Positions 61,496 to 64,000 of a DNA stretch of 64,000 nt are shown piece after piece. Source of the DNA: Vibrio qingdaonensis. Its GTDB lineage: Bacteria > Pseudomonadota > Gammaproteobacteria > Enterobacterales > Vibrionaceae. The position numbers and the translations under genes were made by a program. Within the stretch, counting starts at the first letter, position 1, and the number at the start of each line of letters is the position of its first letter. The stretch is taken from the NCBI RefSeq assembly GCF_026191675.1, contig NZ_JAKRRY010000001.1:1-64000 (forward strand). The letters are read 5' to 3'. Under the pieces are notes generated by a model. That model searched no databases. It saw nothing but the letters and a program-made list of their open reading frames with translations, and was not told the origin of the DNA.

Positions 61496-64000
61496 CGAGA
61501 CTAAGCAACCTATGTCGTTCAACCCTGAAGTGAAGAAAGATCGTCGGATTTCACCGCTTTGGATTCTGCCAATTTTGACACTCATACTGGCTGGCTGGTT
61601 ATTGGCAAAAGCCGTGCATGATGCAGGTCAGCGTGTTCAAATTTATTTCTCCGACGCCCAAGGTCTTATCGCAGGACGCACGACCATCAGGTATCAAGGT
61701 TTAGAAGTTGGGATGATTCGTGACATCAACCTGTCTAAAGACCTGAGTAATATCTATGTTGATGCGGACATCTATCCTGAGGCGACCAAGTTACTCGGCG
61801 AAGACACTAAGTTTTGGTTAGTGAAACCCTCAGCCTCGTTATCAGGGATTTCTGGTCTAGATGCGCTCGTGTCGGGTAACTATGTTTCCATTTATCCGGC
61901 AACAGAGACCAGCAATAGCAAAACAAAGTTCCAAGCATTGGATACTGCACCGGCTGAGCTGGCAGCCAATGACGGCCTAACCGTCACACTCAAAGCTCGT
62001 GATCTCGGTGGCATATCCGTCGGTTCAAAAATCGTCTATAAGAAGATACCTATAGGTGAAGTGTATAGCTTTAAGCTAAATGAAGACGCAGAAAGCGTAC
62101 TCATTAAAGCCTCGATTGAACAACAATTTAGTCATATTATTACTGACAAGAGCCGATTCTGGAACGTCAGTGGCATCGGTGCCAATGTAGGGTTTCAAGG
62201 CGTCGATATTCGTTTAGAAAGCTTAAGCGCAATACTGGCAGGCGCCATTGCCGTTGACTCACCAGATAGTGGTGCTCCTGTCGAGAAAGGCACTTCCTTT
62301 AAGCTCTACCGCGATTTAAAAACGGCTGGTCGTGGTATCCCTATATCCATAACACTGCCAGACAATAGCAATTTGAAAGCCAACGGTTCTCCTATCGTTT
62401 ACCGAGGATTAGAAATTGGGCAAATAAACAATCTCGCACTCAATGATGACCGGGATTCCATCATCGCTTCTGCGTCTATTGAACCCGCCTTTAGTGATAT
62501 GTTAAACGAAGGCACGCTATTCTTGCTTGAAGAAGCGAAAGTGTCTTTGTCTGGTGTTGAGAATCTATCGAATTTAATCACGGGTAATTTTTTAACATTA
62601 GTCCCGGGGACTGGTGGCAAAGCCCGTCAATTCGATGCGATTAAACAAGACGAATTTGATCGAGTAAAAGCCAAATCCATTTCTATTCGCTTGCTGTCTG
62701 AGAACTCTTTCGGTTTAGAGCCAGGGAGTAGCGTATTATATCGCGGCATTCCGGTGGGCTCCCTCACGTCTGTTGAGCTCGTTGATGATAACGTAGCGAT
62801 GGACATTGCCATTGATATTGAGTACCGAAACCTAATTAGAACCCAAAATCGATTCTATGTGACAGGGAGTGCCACTGCAGAGCTAACTAAAGCAGGGCTT
62901 AATGTAACCGTTCCACCCGCTAAGCAATTGCTTACCGGTTCGATTAGCTTTGTGAGTGAGGGAAAAACCACCGAGCGTGTTGAGTTCCCGCTATTCCAAA
63001 CTAAATCACTGGCGGAACTCGCCAAGCACAACCAGTCAGGGTCCATGAAGCTTGTTCTGTTTGCTAACGAGTTACCTCCGATTCAAGAAGGCAGCCCCAT
63101 TCTTTATCGCAACATGCAGGTCGGCAGTGTAACGGATTTTTCATTAGTCGATGGCGGCGTCTACATCAATACCTCCATTGACAATCGCTACAAACATTTA
63201 ATTACGCCACAAACTGTTTTTTGGAATCGCTCTGGAGTGGAAGTTGAAGCGTCGTTATCTGGTGTTAGCGTGAAAGCCGCACCACTAAAAACACTGATAG
63301 ACGGTGGTATTGCTTTTGACTCCATGCCAGGAATAGAAAATAAAACGGGTAAAAAATGGAAGTTGTATCAAGACTTTAACGACGCAAGAAAGTTTGGTGC
63401 TTCGGTTCAATTAGTCACCACAACGACAGACCAACAAGTAACAAAAGGCATGCCCATCAAGGATCAAGGTGTAAAAGTGGGGGAAGTCATGTTAACACTC
63501 CCCGACTTTACCCATGAACGAGTTGAGATTACGGCTCGAATTCTGCCCGAATACGTAGAGCAAATCGCCAATTCAGACGCCTATTTTTGGCTTGTTAAAC
63601 CTGAATTTGGTTTGAGTGGTGTGAAAAATTTGAATGCACTCGTTTCGCAATATATCGCCGTCGAACCTGGTAATGGGAAAACGCAAAAGCAATTTAAGCT
63701 ATTTGATTTCCCTAAAGTAGAGAATGGCATTGAGTTTACGCTGCAAAGTGAAAACCGAGGTTCCGTCAAAGAAGGTACCCCAATTTTATATCGTGATATC
63801 GAAATTGGGCGCGTCACTGACGTCGAACTCGGTCCATTTGCTGATAGAGTGATATCAACCTTTCAAATTAAGCCAGAGTTCGCCTACTTAGTTCGTGCCA
63901 ACAGCGTGTTTTGGAATGTATCTGGGGTCGATGTACAAATCGGTCTTTCTGGTGCCAGTATTAAAGCCGGTACGATGGATAGTCTAATTCGCGGTGGTGT
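61488..64000 (+). CDS. letB: LetB (YebT), seven-domain MCE lipid-tunnel protein, 3' end cut
   Basis: The first 837 codons are in the window; the gene runs off the end. An N-terminal membrane helix (about 24-42, WILPILTLILAGWLLA) is followed by tandem MCE domains with the core phrase YRGLEVG or variants at about residues 72, 187, 305, 418, 540, 658 and 768. Seven domains at about 115-residue spacing match E. coli LetB (877 residues), so about 40 residues are missing. LetB forms a periplasm-spanning tunnel. It overlaps letA, so translation is coupled. Confidence 0.93.
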   Translation, partial: MSNETKQPMSFNPEVKKDRRISPLWILPILTLILAGWLLAKAVHDAGQRVQIYFSDAQGLIAGRTTIRYQGLEVGMIRDINLSKDLSNIYVDADIYPEATKLLGEDTKFWLVKPSASLSGISGLDALVSGNYVSIYPATETSNSKTKFQALDTAPAELAANDGLTVTLKARDLGGISVGSKIVYKKIPIGEVYSFKLNEDAESVLIKASIEQQFSHIITDKSRFWNVSGIGANVGFQGVDIRLESLSAILAGAIAVDSPDSGAPVEKGTSFKLYRDLKTAGRGIPISITLPDNSNLKANGSPIVYRGLEIGQINNLALNDDRDSIIASASIEPAFSDMLNEGTLFLLEEAKVSLSGVENLSNLITGNFLTLVPGTGGKARQFDAIKQDEFDRVKAKSISIRLLSENSFGLEPGSSVLYRGIPVGSLTSVELVDDNVAMDIAIDIEYRNLIRTQNRFYVTGSATAELTKAGLNVTVPPAKQLLTGSISFVSEGKTTERVEFPLFQTKSLAELAKHNQSGSMKLVLFANELPPIQEGSPILYRNMQVGSVTDFSLVDGGVYINTSIDNRYKHLITPQTVFWNRSGVEVEASLSGVSVKAAPLKTLIDGGIAFDSMPGIENKTGKKWKLYQDFNDARKFGASVQLVTTTTDQQVTKGMPIKDQGVKVGEVMLTLPDFTHERVEITARILPEYVEQIANSDAYFWLVKPEFGLSGVKNLNALVSQYIAVEPGNGKTQKQFKLFDFPKVENGIEFTLQSENRGSVKEGTPILYRDIEIGRVTDVELGPFADRVISTFQIKPEFAYLVRANSVFWNVSGVDVQIGLSGASIKAGTMDSLIRGG

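Overview
The window looks like the replication-terminus region of chromosome 1 of a Vibrio or close relative. The gene order uspE, fnr, TauE-like, ccoSIHPQON on one side and matP, lon-like, fabA, rmf, uup, rlmL, zapC, pyrD, NAD-GDH, pepN, prc, proQ on the other is a core Vibrionaceae order. A dif-type XerC/XerD site lies at 30868-30895. matP (33807-34259) is nearby, and two perfect matS-type motifs lie inside the large adhesin gene, which fits a Ter macrodomain. No rRNA or tRNA gene was seen.

Region 1 (1-9.7 kb) is for respiration at low oxygen: universal stress protein E, the oxygen sensor Fnr with a perfect FNR box in front of its own gene, a TauE/SafE-type membrane protein, and the cbb3 oxidase assembly genes (ccoS, ccoI, ccoH) and structural genes (ccoP, ccoQ, ccoO, ccoN). 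A small membrane protein of unknown role is divergent from ccoN.

Region 2 (9.8-30.7 kb) is accessory: a type I secretion locus (two ABC exporter genes, a TolC-like outer-membrane protein, a hybrid sensor protein and an HlyD-like adaptor, all minus strand) facing a divergent 3869-residue cadherin-repeat adhesin. Four things are odd. One ABC gene is split by a frameshift. Both ABC ATPase domains have lost standard motifs. The sensor has Tyr where the phospho-accepting His should be and no visible ATP-binding boxes, but keeps an intact C-terminal receiver. The adhesin carries a 2237-bp near-identical direct duplication, has nested YfaP/DUF2135-like domains, and lacks RTX nonapeptide repeats.

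Region 3 (30.7-33.5 kb) is the dif neighbourhood: two perfect hairpins, the dif site, a DUF3653-type filamentous-phage gene behind an attP-like sequence, an orphan membrane-anchored protein, about 870 bp without a clear gene, and a small hypothetical gene. It reads as a scarred integration spot for Xer-dependent phages.

Region 4 (33.5-64 kb) is core housekeeping: MatP, a Lon-family protease, FabA with adjacent FadR-like and FabR-like operators, RMF, a rhombosortase-type (GlyGly-CTERM) envelope protein, Uup, a glutaredoxin-like protein, RlmKL, ZapC, PyrD with a PurR box and a leader able to hide its ribosome-binding site, the large NAD-glutamate dehydrogenase, a DUF2835 gene behind two LexA-type boxes, PepN, a small exported protein, Prc, ProQ, free-methionine-sulfoxide reductase, an ABC exporter, and the LetA/LetB lipid-transport pair, letB running off the window end.
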